Below, one piece after another: positions 1 to 8,690 of a stretch of 64,000 nucleotides of DNA. The translations under genes were made by a program, and so were the position numbers. The notes under the pieces were generated by a model. It ran no database searches, was not told where the DNA came from, and worked only from the letters and a program-made list of their open reading frames with translations. Origin of the DNA: Actinotalea lenta (lineage in GTDB: Bacteria > Actinomycetota > Actinomycetes > Actinomycetales > Cellulomonadaceae); NCBI RefSeq assembly GCF_030586465.1, contig NZ_JAUQYP010000001.1, positions 310,001-374,000 of the forward strand, written 5' to 3'. Numbering within the stretch: position 1 is the stretch's first letter; each line of letters starts with the position of its first letter.

Positions 1-2
1 AC

Positions 3-2816
3 GCCGGTCTCGCTCTCCCGCTCCAGCTCGGCGTGAACCGTGGCCACGTGTTCGTCGCCGAGCTGGGCGTGCAGGATCGCGCGGCCTACTCGGCGATGGG
101 CGACACGACGAACACGGCAGCCCGGATCGCCGCCAAGGCACCGCCCGGCGTGGTCTACGCCCATCCCACGGTCCTGGACCACTCCCGCACCCGCTTCGCC
201 GTCACGCCGGCCGGCCCGTTCGCCATGAAGGGCAAGGCCCTCCCGCTGCTCGTCTACGAGCTCGGCGAGGAGACCGGCACCCGGGAGCCGCGGTCCACAG
301 GCCGGGCCCCGTTCATCGGACGGGAGAACGAGCTGGCGGCGGTGTGCGCGGCCCTTGCCGCGGCACTCGCCGGCGACGGCGGGGTTGTCACGGTGGACGG
401 TGCGACCGGGATGGGCAAGTCCCGACTCGTCAGCGAGGCACTGCGTGCCTTCCCCGGCACGGATCGGTTCGTGGTGCGCGCCGAACCGTACGGCGCGTCC
501 AGCGCGTACCGGGTCTTCCGCGACCCGTTGCGCGCATATCTGGGCATCTCGCGCGACACCCCGACAGCGATGGGGCAGGCGCTGCTCGACTCGCTCGGTC
601 GACGTGCCCCCGACCTGGTCCCGATGGCTCCCCTGCTCGCCGACGTCGTGCAGGTCGACGTGCCGGCCACGCCTGAGGCCGACCGCATCGACGAGCAGTT
701 CCGGGCCGACCGGGTCGCCGACCTCCTCATCGACCTGCTCGAGCGGACGCAGACCCGGCCGATCGTCCTCGTCGCCGAGGAGGCGCACTGGGCCGATGAG
801 GCCTCGGCCCGGCTCCTGGAACGGCTCGCGACCGCGACGGCCGGGCGTCCATGGGCCGTCGTCGCGGTGCGGCGCGGGGCGACAGGGGGCTTTGCGCCCG
901 ATGTCGGGACCACGGTCGTCCTCGAGCCGCTGCCACCCGACGCCGTCGAGCGGCTGGTCATCGCCGCGACCGAAGCCACGCCGCTGAGACCGCACGAGGT
1001 CGCTGCCATCGTGCAGCGCGCCGAGGGCAACCCCCTGTTCGTCGAGGAGGTCACCCGGATCGCTCGCGGTGTCGGCTCGCTCGGGGCTCTCCCCGAGTCG
1101 GTGCAGGCCGCGATGTCCACGCAGATCGACCAGCTGCCGACGAACGTCCGCCGGGTGCTCCGGCACGCCGCAGTGCTCGGGCGCAGCTTTCGCCGCACGG
1201 TCATCGCGGCAACACTGGCGCAGGAAGGTCTCGACCTCGACCCCGCCACGATGGACGCCTTGGGTGACTTCATCGAGCCCGACGGCGCCGAACGCCTGCG
1301 CTTCCGCAACGCGCTCCTGCGGGACGCCGCCTACGAGGGGCTCGCCTACCGTGTCCGTGCTCGCGTCCACCGCACGGCCGGCGAGGTCCTCGAACGGCTG
1401 AGCACCGACCTCGACTCCGACTCACCGACCCTGGCCCTGCACTTCGAGCGTGCCGGCGACGCCGAGCGCACCTGGCGCTACGCCCAGAGAGCGGGTGATC
1501 TCGCCCGTCGCTCGTACGCCAACGCCGACGCCGCCGACCACTTCGAGACCGCGCTCGAGGTGAGTCGCCGCGTCCCCTCGGTGGGCGATGCCGACCGCGC
1601 GCGTCTGTGGAGCCTGGTCGGGGAGCTCCGCGAGCTCGCCGGGATGTTCGACGAGTCGGTCGACGCCTATCGACGAGCCGCGCGACTCGTCCGTGGCGAC
1701 GGCGTCGCCGGCGCGGAGATCCTCGTCCGGCAGGCCGCCGTCTACAACCGGATCGGGAGCTTCAGCACCGCGCTGCGGGTGGTGGCGCGTGCGCGCTCGC
1801 TCGTCGAGGACGCGACGGACACGGCCCGGCGAACGCTCGTCAAGCTCGATGCCCTCACCGCCCTGGCCCGCGTCGAGCAGGAGCGCCCGGTCGAGGCGAG
1901 GCAGTGGGCGGAGCGCGCGGCCGCAGCCGCGCGTGAGGTCGGCGACGACGAGACGCTCGTCCGGGTCCTCATGCTCATCGACGGCATCGACCTGCGGATG
2001 GGGGCACCAGGGCTCGGGTCCCGCCACCTCGAAGCGCTCGACATCTGCGTGGCGAACGGATGGCGCCCTCAGGAGTCGACCGTGCGCGGCAACCTGGGCG
2101 CTCTGGCCTACCTCGCCGGTCGGTGGACCGAGGCTGCCGACTGGTACGCGACGAGCCGCCAGGTCGCCCAGGAGATCGGTAAGGCCTTCGGCGCGGCCGA
2201 GACCGGCGTCAACCTCGCCGAGCTGCTCGTGAACCAGGGCCGCCTGGACGAGGCCGAGGCGGTGCTCGTCGACTCGGTCCGGGTGCTGCGCGCCGCCGGT
2301 GCGGCCTCGTTCATCGCCCAGGGTGAGATCCAGCTCGCGCGCATCAATCTCAGTCGCGGAGAGCTCGCCGACGCGGAGCACCGCGCCTTCACCGTCGCCC
2401 GCCGGCTGCTCGACCTCGGTCAGCCCGCGACCGCCCTGGAGGCGTCCCTGGTCGGGGCCGAGGCGGTGATCCGTTCCGGGAGGCCGCACGAGGCTCTGGG
2501 CCTGATCGACGCCGCCGAGGCGGCGGCCAACACGGGGGCGGTCTCGTCGCTGCCGCAGCTCTGCCTGCAGCGCGGCAGGGCGCTGCTCGCTCTCGACGAG
2601 GCGACGCGAGCGGCCGAGGTCGCCGAGGCGGGTCTCACCGCCGCGCGTGAGCAGGGGCTCCCCTACGAGGAGGCCCAGCTGCTGCGCGTGGTGAGCGACG
2701 CGCGGGGCCGGCTCGGCGACGAGCCGGGTGCGGCGCTCGCGTGGCGCGAGGCGCAGGACATCCTGACGTCGGTGGGCGCGCACCTGCCCGCGGGCGCGCC
2801 CACCGACGCACCCTAG
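3..2816 (+). CDS. Class III adenylate/guanylate cyclase C-terminal part fused to AAA ATPase and TPR-like domain (5' end outside window)
   Basis: The reading frame is open from the first bases, and the codons before the GTG at 33 read AGLALPLQLG, which continues the cyclase fold, so the gene starts outside the window. The first ~60 residues hold the end of a class III cyclase catalytic domain: YSAMGDTTNTAARI keeps the Asp and the Asn-x3-Arg used in catalysis. An AAA/STAND-type ATPase follows, with P-loop GATGMGKS near residue 123 (counted from 33) and a Walker B-like EEAHWAD near 248. The second half is helical, Ala/Arg-rich and TPR-like. The family couples signal binding to nucleotide cyclisation or transcription control; the ligand is unknown. 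The stop overlaps the convergent next gene by 3 bases. Confidence 0.88.
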   Translation, partial: AGLALPLQLGVNRGHVFVAELGVQDRAAYSAMGDTTNTAARIAAKAPPGVVYAHPTVLDHSRTRFAVTPAGPFAMKGKALPLLVYELGEETGTREPRSTGRAPFIGRENELAAVCAALAAALAGDGGVVTVDGATGMGKSRLVSEALRAFPGTDRFVVRAEPYGASSAYRVFRDPLRAYLGISRDTPTAMGQALLDSLGRRAPDLVPMAPLLADVVQVDVPATPEADRIDEQFRADRVADLLIDLLERTQTRPIVLVAEEAHWADEASARLLERLATATAGRPWAVVAVRRGATGGFAPDVGTTVVLEPLPPDAVERLVIAATEATPLRPHEVAAIVQRAEGNPLFVEEVTRIARGVGSLGALPESVQAAMSTQIDQLPTNVRRVLRHAAVLGRSFRRTVIAATLAQEGLDLDPATMDALGDFIEPDGAERLRFRNALLRDAAYEGLAYRVRARVHRTAGEVLERLSTDLDSDSPTLALHFERAGDAERTWRYAQRAGDLARRSYANADAADHFETALEVSRRVPSVGDADRARLWSLVGELRELAGMFDESVDAYRRAARLVRGDGVAGAEILVRQAAVYNRIGSFSTALRVVARARSLVEDATDTARRTLVKLDALTALARVEQERPVEARQWAERAAAAAREVGDDETLVRVLMLIDGIDLRMGAPGLGSRHLEALDICVANGWRPQESTVRGNLGALAYLAGRWTEAADWYATSRQVAQEIGKAFGAAETGVNLAELLVNQGRLDEAEAVLVDSVRVLRAAGAASFIAQGEIQLARINLSRGELADAEHRAFTVARRLLDLGQPATALEASLVGAEAVIRSGRPHEALGLIDAAEAAANTGAVSSLPQLCLQRGRALLALDEATRAAEVAEAGLTAAREQGLPYEEAQLLRVVSDARGRLGDEPGAALAWREAQDILTSVGAHLPAGAPTDAP

Positions 2817-4048
2817 AAGCTCAGCCGCACGTCACCCAGGACGTAGACCGTGTAGGTCGCGGCCTTCGTCGGGGCGTAGGCGTTGGTCTTCGCCACGTCG
2901 ATGACGCAGCCGTACTGCTGGCCGGGGACCCCGCCGTCGAGGTCGGTCGACGGGACCAGGGCGGAGTCGATCGCTCCACCGGAGTACAGCCCGTCGGGGC
3001 AGTCCCCGAGCAGGACCGGCCCGGACCCGAAGTTGAGCGTCGGGTACGGGAGCTTGCCTGCGGGCACCACGAACGTGGTCGTCCACACGGCCTGGGCGGT
3101 GGCGCTGTCGGCGGGCTTCACCAGCTCGGCGAAGGGCGCGCCCGCGGTGGTCACACCGGTCGTGGCCCGGTACGGGTAGGGCGTGCACGTGCCGCTCGAG
3201 GCAAGGTCGTCGTACCGCTTCCACGTCGAGGTGAGGACCTTGCCGCTCGACGGCAGCGTCGCGCTGTCCCCGCAGGCGAGCACGGGCGCCAGGTCGAAGA
3301 ACGAGCTCAGCTCGGGGTCGGCGAACCCTGCCCAGGTGTCCACGGGGACGGCGCCGTCCGCACCGCCGTCCAGGGAGAACGACCCGGCGGTCGCCGTGAG
3401 GGTGAGCCGGTCGAACATCATCGGGGCGGCAGGGTCCTTCCCCGCGATGTCCCAGCGGCAGTGGTCGGACGTCCCGGCGTCGGGACCGGAGTCGGCCAGG
3501 GCGTTGCAGGTGGCACCCGAGGCGCTCGACCCGCTGGTCAACGTGAACGTCCCGACGGCCGAGGTTCCCAGCCACGCCGTCGCCGACACCGATGCGTCGT
3601 GCTTGAGCTCGATGTCGAGCGCCGCCGCGGTGAAGACGTACCCCGTCAGAGCGCCGCCGAGCTGCACGGTGAGGGACTCACCGTTGGCGGCGTCGACCAT
3701 GGCGCAGGACTGGCCGTTCGCAGTGAGGCTCTCACGGACGCCGATGGATCCTGCGCGGTAGCCGACGTAGCCCGCCCCGCCGGGCTCGGCCGTGAAGCCG
3801 AGCAGGTCGGCACCCGTGGCGGTCAGGGCGCACGCTGTGTCGGAGAGCAGCGACTGGCTCAGGCCGGTCGGGGTCCCGGAGGTGTCGTACACCGCCACCG
3901 CGCCGGTTCCGGTGCGCAGAGCGAGCTGGCTGGTCACGTAGGGCGGCGGGCTGGTCGCCTGGGCCGGTGCTGCGGCGATCAAGCCCACCGCGGCGAGGAT
4001 CGCGGCCGACGCCCCCGCGCCGACCCGACGCCGAATCGTGATGGTCAT
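2813..4048 (-). CDS. Secreted protein of unknown function
   Basis: The product is 411 aa. I chose ATG 4048 over upstream in-frame starts because GGAGG lies 5 bases before it and the residues then form a Sec signal peptide: Arg-rich start (MTITIRRR), hydrophobic core AAILAAVGLIAAAPAQA, likely cleavage after AQA. The mature part is rich in Thr, Ser, Gly and Ala with about ten cysteines and alternating hydrophobic residues, suggesting an extracellular beta-sandwich stabilised by disulfides. Repeating patterns such as LTLTATAGSFSLDGGADG are visible but I cannot assign a family. It is convergent with the cyclase gene and divergent from the MFS gene. Confidence 0.75.
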   Translation of the reverse strand: MTITIRRRVGAGASAAILAAVGLIAAAPAQATSPPPYVTSQLALRTGTGAVAVYDTSGTPTGLSQSLLSDTACALTATGADLLGFTAEPGGAGYVGYRAGSIGVRESLTANGQSCAMVDAANGESLTVQLGGALTGYVFTAAALDIELKHDASVSATAWLGTSAVGTFTLTSGSSASGATCNALADSGPDAGTSDHCRWDIAGKDPAAPMMFDRLTLTATAGSFSLDGGADGAVPVDTWAGFADPELSSFFDLAPVLACGDSATLPSSGKVLTSTWKRYDDLASSGTCTPYPYRATTGVTTAGAPFAELVKPADSATAQAVWTTTFVVPAGKLPYPTLNFGSGPVLLGDCPDGLYSGGAIDSALVPSTDLDGGVPGQQYGCVIDVAKTNAYAPTKAATYTVYVLGDVRLSF

Positions 4049-4146
4049 CAGTACCTCCGGAGGAGCAGGTGCAGGGATGGGGGCGGGACTCAGGACGCTG
4101 GGGCGAGGGGTGCGGTCGACGCCACGGGGTGGCACATGACGCAACA

Positions 4147-4156
4147 TTAGGACTAA
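4147..4156. promoter_or_regulatory. Small palindrome TTAGGACTAA in the divergent promoter region
   Basis: The 183-bp gap 4049-4231 separates the divergent secreted-protein and MFS genes and must hold both promoters. It is AT-richer than its surroundings near 4143-4170. TTAG-GA-CTAA is a perfect short inverted repeat 76 bp before the MFS start. No convincing -10/-35 pair stands out. A regulatory role is inference. Confidence 0.3.
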
Positions 4157-4231
4157 AGACCCAAATCGGACATACCCGCAGTAGCATTCGCCCACAGCCC
4201 GCCGCTGGGGCGGCACCGCGCAGGAGGCACC

Positions 4232-6031
4232 ATGTCGAAGGCTTCCGATGCCGTCCGCGAGACCCGGACCTCTCTGACCACGGTGTTCCGCAACCCGAAC
4301 CTGCGCAGGATCAACCTTGCCTTCGCCGGGTCGGCGATCGGCGACTGGGCCTATGCGACCGCGATCGTGATCTGGGCCTATGACGTCGGCGGCGTGCGGG
4401 CGGTCGGTCTCTGGTTCACGGTCCGGCTCCTCCTGATGACCATCGCCACCCCGTTCGCCTCGACACTGGTCGACCGGCTCCCGAGGCGGACCGTCATGGT
4501 CACCACCGACCTGGCACGGGGTGCGATCGCCGCCACGGTCGCCCTCCTGGTCTGGGTCGACGCCGCACCGCTCACCGTGTTCGTGCTGGCGACGCTCGCC
4601 TCGATCATGGCGGCGCCGTTCCGCCCCGCCGTGGCAGCGATCCTGCCGACGCTGGTGGAGGCACCCGAGGAGCTCACCGCCGCCAACGGGACCACCAGCA
4701 CGATCGACAGCCTCTCCTTCCTGGTGGGACCCGCTCTCGGGGGTGTGCTGGTCACCGTGATCGGCGTTCCGTTCGTCGTCGTCTTCAACGCCCTGACGTT
4801 CCTGTGGTCGGCGTCCCTGCTGCTACGGGTGTCCACCGGCGGCGAGCTCGCGGCCACGACCGTGCAGGAAGCCGTCGTCCCGGGCGCCGAGGGCGTCGTC
4901 GCCGAGGCTGCCGAAGGCCGGGGGGCCGGGGCCGGCGAGACCCTCGCGCCGGTCGTCGCTCCCGCGGCGACCGTCGAGGTGGAGCGGCCCGGCTCCGCCG
5001 ACGAGGCACCAGTGGCGAAGGAGCCCTCCGGTTTCCTCAGCGACTCCATGGCAGGCTTCCGCACGATCTGGCGCGACCCCGATCTGCGCCTCGTGTCGGG
5101 CGTGTACTCCGCGCAGACGATCGTGGCCGGCGCGTCCGCGGTGTTCATGATCGAGATGGCCGTGCAGATGACACCGTTCGGCAGTCGCGGCGTGGGCTAC
5201 CTGGACAGCGCGATGGGCGTCGGCGCGGTCATCGGCGGACTGGTGGCGATCGGCCGGGCCTCGGCGCGGCGACTGGCCACCGACTTCGGGATCGGCGTCG
5301 TCTTCTGGGCCGTGCCGCTGGTGCTGGCGGCCGTCTGGCCCCAGATGTGGGCGGCGTTCCTGGCCATGTTCATCATCGGGGTGGCCAATCCCGTGGTCGA
5401 TGTCAACGCCGCGACGATCCTGCAGCGGACGGCGTCCGACGCGGTGATGGGCCGGGTCTTCGGGGCCCTGGAGACTGCGCTGATCGGCGCCATGGCGCTC
5501 GGGTCCGCGGTCATGCCCCTGCTCATCCACGCCGTCGGGCTGCGCTGGTCCCTGACCGTCCTCGCGGTGGTGATCAGCATCGCCGTGCTGCCCGCCTTCA
5601 TCCGCCTCCGCAGGATGAACGCCATGCTCGCCGAGCCGCACGCCCTCGCGCTGCTGCGGGCCATCCCGATGTTCGCCCCGGTCGAGCCGAAGGCGCTGGA
5701 GCACATCGCCCGGAGCATGGTCCGGATCGAGACCCGGCCCGGCGAGGTCGTGATCCGCGAGGGCGAGGAGGGCGACCGGTTCTACGTCATCGAGTCCGGT
5801 GCGCTGACCGCCACGTTCCACGGCGGCACGCTGTCCAAGATGGGCGCCGGGGATCCGTTCGGTGAGATCGCCCTGCTGCGGCACGTGCCGCGCACCGCGA
5901 CGGTGACGGCGGACGAGCCGGCCGTCCTGTGGGCACTGGACCGCGAGGCGTTCCTCGACGCGGTGACGGGGAACAGCGAGGTCAACAGCCGAGCCGACGA
6001 CCTGATCGGCAAGCGGATCCCGACGTACTAG
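4232..6031 (+). CDS. MFS transporter with C-terminal cyclic-nucleotide-binding domain
   Basis: The product is 599 aa, with ATG preceded by AGGAGG. Residues ~20-440 form a 12-helix major facilitator of the macrolide-efflux/enterobactin-exporter type. A long acidic Ala/Glu/Pro linker (about 205-265) sits between the two six-helix halves. Residues ~478-575 form a cyclic nucleotide-binding (CRP-type) beta-barrel: PGEVVIREGEEGDRFYVIESG, then a phosphate-binding cassette PFGEIALLRHVPRTATV with the Glu and Arg expected for cNMP binding. This suggests transport gated by cAMP or cGMP. The substrate cannot be told from sequence. It sits two genes from a cyclase-domain regulator. Confidence 0.9.
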   Translation: MSKASDAVRETRTSLTTVFRNPNLRRINLAFAGSAIGDWAYATAIVIWAYDVGGVRAVGLWFTVRLLLMTIATPFASTLVDRLPRRTVMVTTDLARGAIAATVALLVWVDAAPLTVFVLATLASIMAAPFRPAVAAILPTLVEAPEELTAANGTTSTIDSLSFLVGPALGGVLVTVIGVPFVVVFNALTFLWSASLLLRVSTGGELAATTVQEAVVPGAEGVVAEAAEGRGAGAGETLAPVVAPAATVEVERPGSADEAPVAKEPSGFLSDSMAGFRTIWRDPDLRLVSGVYSAQTIVAGASAVFMIEMAVQMTPFGSRGVGYLDSAMGVGAVIGGLVAIGRASARRLATDFGIGVVFWAVPLVLAAVWPQMWAAFLAMFIIGVANPVVDVNAATILQRTASDAVMGRVFGALETALIGAMALGSAVMPLLIHAVGLRWSLTVLAVVISIAVLPAFIRLRRMNAMLAEPHALALLRAIPMFAPVEPKALEHIARSMVRIETRPGEVVIREGEEGDRFYVIESGALTATFHGGTLSKMGAGDPFGEIALLRHVPRTATVTADEPAVLWALDREAFLDAVTGNSEVNSRADDLIGKRIPTY

Positions 6032-6046
6032 GGCACGCCGCGGCGA

Positions 6047-6133
6047 TCAGGAGACCCAGACCACCGTCCAGAGCCCGAGGGGCGGCAGCTCGAAGTCGAC
6101 CCCGCCCTGCCCGGAGGACCGCGTGGCAGCGCT
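6047..6133 (-). pseudogene. Possible remnant of a carbohydrate-active enzyme C-terminus
   Basis: On the minus strand a 28-codon stretch between stops ends in GGVDFELPPLGLWTVVWVS followed by TGA. This resembles the final beta-strand of glycoside hydrolases (an 'elpplglwtvvw'-like edge strand). No upstream coding sequence in that frame remains, because the next gene begins at 6151. It reads as a leftover gene end, but the stretch is short and could be chance. Confidence 0.25.
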
Positions 6134-6150
6134 TCAGCAGCAAGGCGAGG

Positions 6151-6810
6151 ATGAGCACCGTGGCCCAAGCGATCCGCGAGCTGGCGATGTTCCCCCTCGG
6201 CTCGGTGCTGCTGCCGGGGATGCCGCTGCCGCTGCGGGTCTTCGAGCCCCGCTACGTGGCACTCCTGTCGTCGGTGCTCGGCGAACCGGATCGTGCGTTC
6301 GGTGTGGTGCTGATCGAGCGCGGCTCGGAGGTCGGTGGCGGCGACGCCCGCTTCGGGGTCGGCACCGTGGCAGGCATCGAGACGGTGGAGATCGGCGAGG
6401 GGTCCATCCAGCTCGTCGCGCGCGGCACCACCCGGGTCGAGGTCGTGGAGTGGCTGGAGGACGACCCGTTCCCGCGGGCGCGGGTTCGTGAGCTCGCGCC
6501 GCTGGTGATCGGCCCGGCCGACCTCGACGCGCTGGACGACGCCGAGCGCGCCGTACGCGAGACCCTCACGCTGCTCAGCGAGTTCGTCGAGCTGCGCTGG
6601 CCGGCGGACGTCGCGCTCTCCGAGGACCCCACCGAGCGCCTGTGGCAGCTCGTCGGGATCGCGCCGATCGGCCCACTGGACCAGCAGTCCCTGCTGCGCT
6701 CGAGCACCGCCGGAGAGCTCATCACCCGCCTCGTGGAGGAGACGCGCGCGGCACGCGAGAGCATCACGGCGGGCTGGACGCACGACCTGGGCGACGAGGA
6801 CCTCGGCTGA
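6151..6810 (+). CDS. LON substrate-binding (N-terminal) domain protein
   Basis: The product is 219 aa. I chose ATG 6151 (MSTVAQAIRELAMFPLGSVLLPG) because the LON domain begins with MFPL(G)SVLLPGMPLPLRVFEPRY; the frame is open further 5' but without family similarity. An AAGGCGAGG sequence lies just before the start. The protein is a stand-alone PF02190 domain with no ATPase and no serine-lysine protease domain, as is common in actinobacteria. The exact role is unknown; substrate recognition or adaptor work is the usual inference. Confidence 0.85.
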   Translation: MSTVAQAIRELAMFPLGSVLLPGMPLPLRVFEPRYVALLSSVLGEPDRAFGVVLIERGSEVGGGDARFGVGTVAGIETVEIGEGSIQLVARGTTRVEVVEWLEDDPFPRARVRELAPLVIGPADLDALDDAERAVRETLTLLSEFVELRWPADVALSEDPTERLWQLVGIAPIGPLDQQSLLRSSTAGELITRLVEETRAARESITAGWTHDLGDEDLG

Positions 6811-6939
6811 TCACGCTGCCGTCCCGGCGCGGCCCATCCCGGCCCGCGGTCGGCGTAGCGTGAGTGCAGTCGGCCGCGGGGCCTCGTCCCACGTCCGGAA
6901 CGACTCACCGCGTGGCCGCAGTCCCGGAAGGAGACGGGC

Positions 6940-7698
6940 ATGGGGCTGGTGGCAGGCAAGGTCGCGCTCGTCACGGGCGGCGCCGCTGGGATCGGGCGGG
7001 CCTCCGCCGTGACGTTCGCGCGGGAGGGCGCCCGTGTGGCCGTGGTCGACGACGACGCGGCCGGGGGTGAGAAGACCGTGGCGATGATCGAGGAGGCGGG
7101 CGGCACCGCCGTCTTCATCGAGTGCGACATCGCCGACGCCGACGGTGTCGAGTGCGCGATCGCGAAGAGCGTCGAAGCGTTCGGTCGCCTCGACTGCGCC
7201 CACAACAACGCGGGCGTCGAGGGCCCGATGGCTCTGACGGCCGAGTACGCGGAGTCGGAGTGGGACCGCCTCATGGGCGTCAACGTCAAGGGCACCTGGC
7301 TGTGCATGAGGCACGAGATCCCGCGCATGCTGTTCCGCGGGGGTGGCGCGATCGTCAACACCGCGTCCTTCGCGGGAGTGGTGGGTGTCGAGGGGATGAC
7401 CGCCTACAGCGCCTCGAAGTTCGGGGTCGTCGGGATCACCAAGGTCGCTGCCCTCGAGTACGCGTCGATGGGCATCCGGGTCAACGCGGTGTGCCCGGGC
7501 CCCATCCGGACCGCGATGATCGACCGACTCCGTGAGACGAACCCGCAGGCGATGGCCGACCTGCTCGCGAGCGCACCGATGGGCCGCCTCGGCCGCCCGG
7601 AGGAGATCGCCGAGGCCGCCGTGTGGCTCTGCTCGGACCGGGCCTCGTTCGTCAACGGGCACAGCATGGTCGTCGACGGCGCCTTCACCGCCCGGTAG
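6940..7698 (+). CDS. Short-chain dehydrogenase/reductase (classical SDR)
   Basis: The product is 252 aa; AAGGAG lies before ATG 6940. Classical SDR features are all present: TGGAAGIG nucleotide-binding motif (residues 12-19), NNAG, catalytic Ser143, and Tyr156-x3-Lys160 in YSASK, then the NAVCPGPIRT segment and a typical C-terminal VNGHSMVVDG. It would oxidise or reduce a hydroxyl/keto group with NAD(P); the Asp at the end of the second strand (VVDDD) favours NAD. The substrate is unknown. It looks monocistronic, ending at a strong hairpin. Confidence 0.88.
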   Translation: MGLVAGKVALVTGGAAGIGRASAVTFAREGARVAVVDDDAAGGEKTVAMIEEAGGTAVFIECDIADADGVECAIAKSVEAFGRLDCAHNNAGVEGPMALTAEYAESEWDRLMGVNVKGTWLCMRHEIPRMLFRGGGAIVNTASFAGVVGVEGMTAYSASKFGVVGITKVAALEYASMGIRVNAVCPGPIRTAMIDRLRETNPQAMADLLASAPMGRLGRPEEIAEAAVWLCSDRASFVNGHSMVVDGAFTAR

Positions 7699-7728
7699 GA
7701 CGCTCCACGCCAGCGAGCGCGGTCCGCT

Positions 7729-7759
7729 GACGCCTGCGCGGGGCCCCTGCGCAGGCGTC
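7729..7759. terminator. Bidirectional stem-loop between convergent genes
   Basis: Perfect 11-bp arms GACGCCTGCGC / GCGCAGGCGTC surround a 9-base loop, placed between the stop of the SDR gene and the stop of the convergent YCII gene. There is no U-tract, as is usual for high-GC actinobacterial terminators. Confidence 0.65.
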
Positions 7760-7768
7760 GGGCCGGGG

Positions 7769-8122
7769 TCAGACCACCGGCCCGTCGATGAACTCGCGCA
7801 CCTCGACCGGGAGCGTCGTCGCTCGGGCGAGCCTGCGACCCCACTCGGTGGCCTCGGCCCGGTCCGCGGCGGTGATGATCGTCAACCCGCCGACGTGCTC
7901 CTTCGACTCGACGTACGGACCGTCGGTCACCGCCGCGCCTGCGCGGCGCGGATCGGCCACGGCGGCCGCGCTCGGGTCGTGCAGGCCCCCGGAGAACACC
8001 CACGCACCCGCGGCGATCATCTCCGCGCGCACGACGTCGACGGCTCGCATGATCCCCGCGAGGCGGTCAGCCGGGGGTGGGTCACCGATCGGCTGGTAGA
8101 TGCTGAGCAGGTAGTGCGCCAT
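7769..8122 (-). CDS. YCII/DGPF-domain protein
   Basis: The product is 117 aa starting MAHYLLSIYQP; AAGGAG sits 6 bases before ATG 8122, so longer upstream reading is rejected. The sequence VTDGPYVESKEHVGGLTII is the DGPF signature of the YCII-related family (PF03795), small dimeric alpha/beta proteins often co-encoded with ECF sigma factors in actinobacteria. No sigma factor gene is adjacent here. The function is not established. Confidence 0.85.
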   Translation of the reverse strand: MAHYLLSIYQPIGDPPPADRLAGIMRAVDVVRAEMIAAGAWVFSGGLHDPSAAAVADPRRAGAAVTDGPYVESKEHVGGLTIITAADRAEATEWGRRLARATTLPVEVREFIDGPVV

Positions 8123-8211
8123 GCGCCGCTCCTTCCAGATGCGCTCCGGGAGAGCCCCGGACGTCACACCTCTCCGACGATCGTCGGCGGCCGCGTTCGA
8201 CACCCAGGACC

Positions 8212-8580
8212 CTAGAACGGGAACAGCTCGTCGCGGGACCGCGCCACCGGTCGATCACCACGCAGCTCCCGACCCAGGGCACGGGCACCGAACAGCAGAT
8301 GGAAGCCCAGCACGAGGGTGCCGGCGATGGCGCCGTAGCCGAGCCAGCCACCCCACCACGTCACGGTCCCGACGACGCCCCACACCGCCACGCCCAGCGT
8401 CGCGGCGGCGGCGCACGCCAGCGTGACGATCACGGCACGGCGACGCTGAGGCGTTCCGGGCTCCCGCGAGACGGCACGGCGAAGCAGCGCCTCGTAGATC
8501 GCCGCCGGGATCGCCGCGACCAGGAACGACACGGCGAACTGGAAGATCGGTAGCTTGACTGCCTCAGCGAAGGCCCCCAT
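8212..8580 (-). CDS. Small membrane protein of unknown function
   Basis: The product is 122 aa with three predicted membrane helices: FQFAVSFLVAAIPAAIYEAL, AVIVTLACAAAATLGVAVWGVVG and LGYGAIAGTLVLGFHLLFG. Arginine-rich loops suggest a cytoplasmic tail ending RDELFPF. The start is uncertain (ATG 8580 or 8610) and no strong ribosome site is visible. It lies upstream of the YCII gene on the same strand. I do not recognise a family. Confidence 0.6.
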   Translation of the reverse strand: MGAFAEAVKLPIFQFAVSFLVAAIPAAIYEALLRRAVSREPGTPQRRRAVIVTLACAAAATLGVAVWGVVGTVTWWGGWLGYGAIAGTLVLGFHLLFGARALGRELRGDRPVARSRDELFPF

Positions 8581-8690
8581 CACCACATCATGCGCGAACG
8601 CGCTGCGCACGTCTCCCGGACGGCGGACATCACCCGACGGCGCCTCACGGCGCGCTACGGTCGATCACGTACTCGTCGAAGGAGAAGGAC

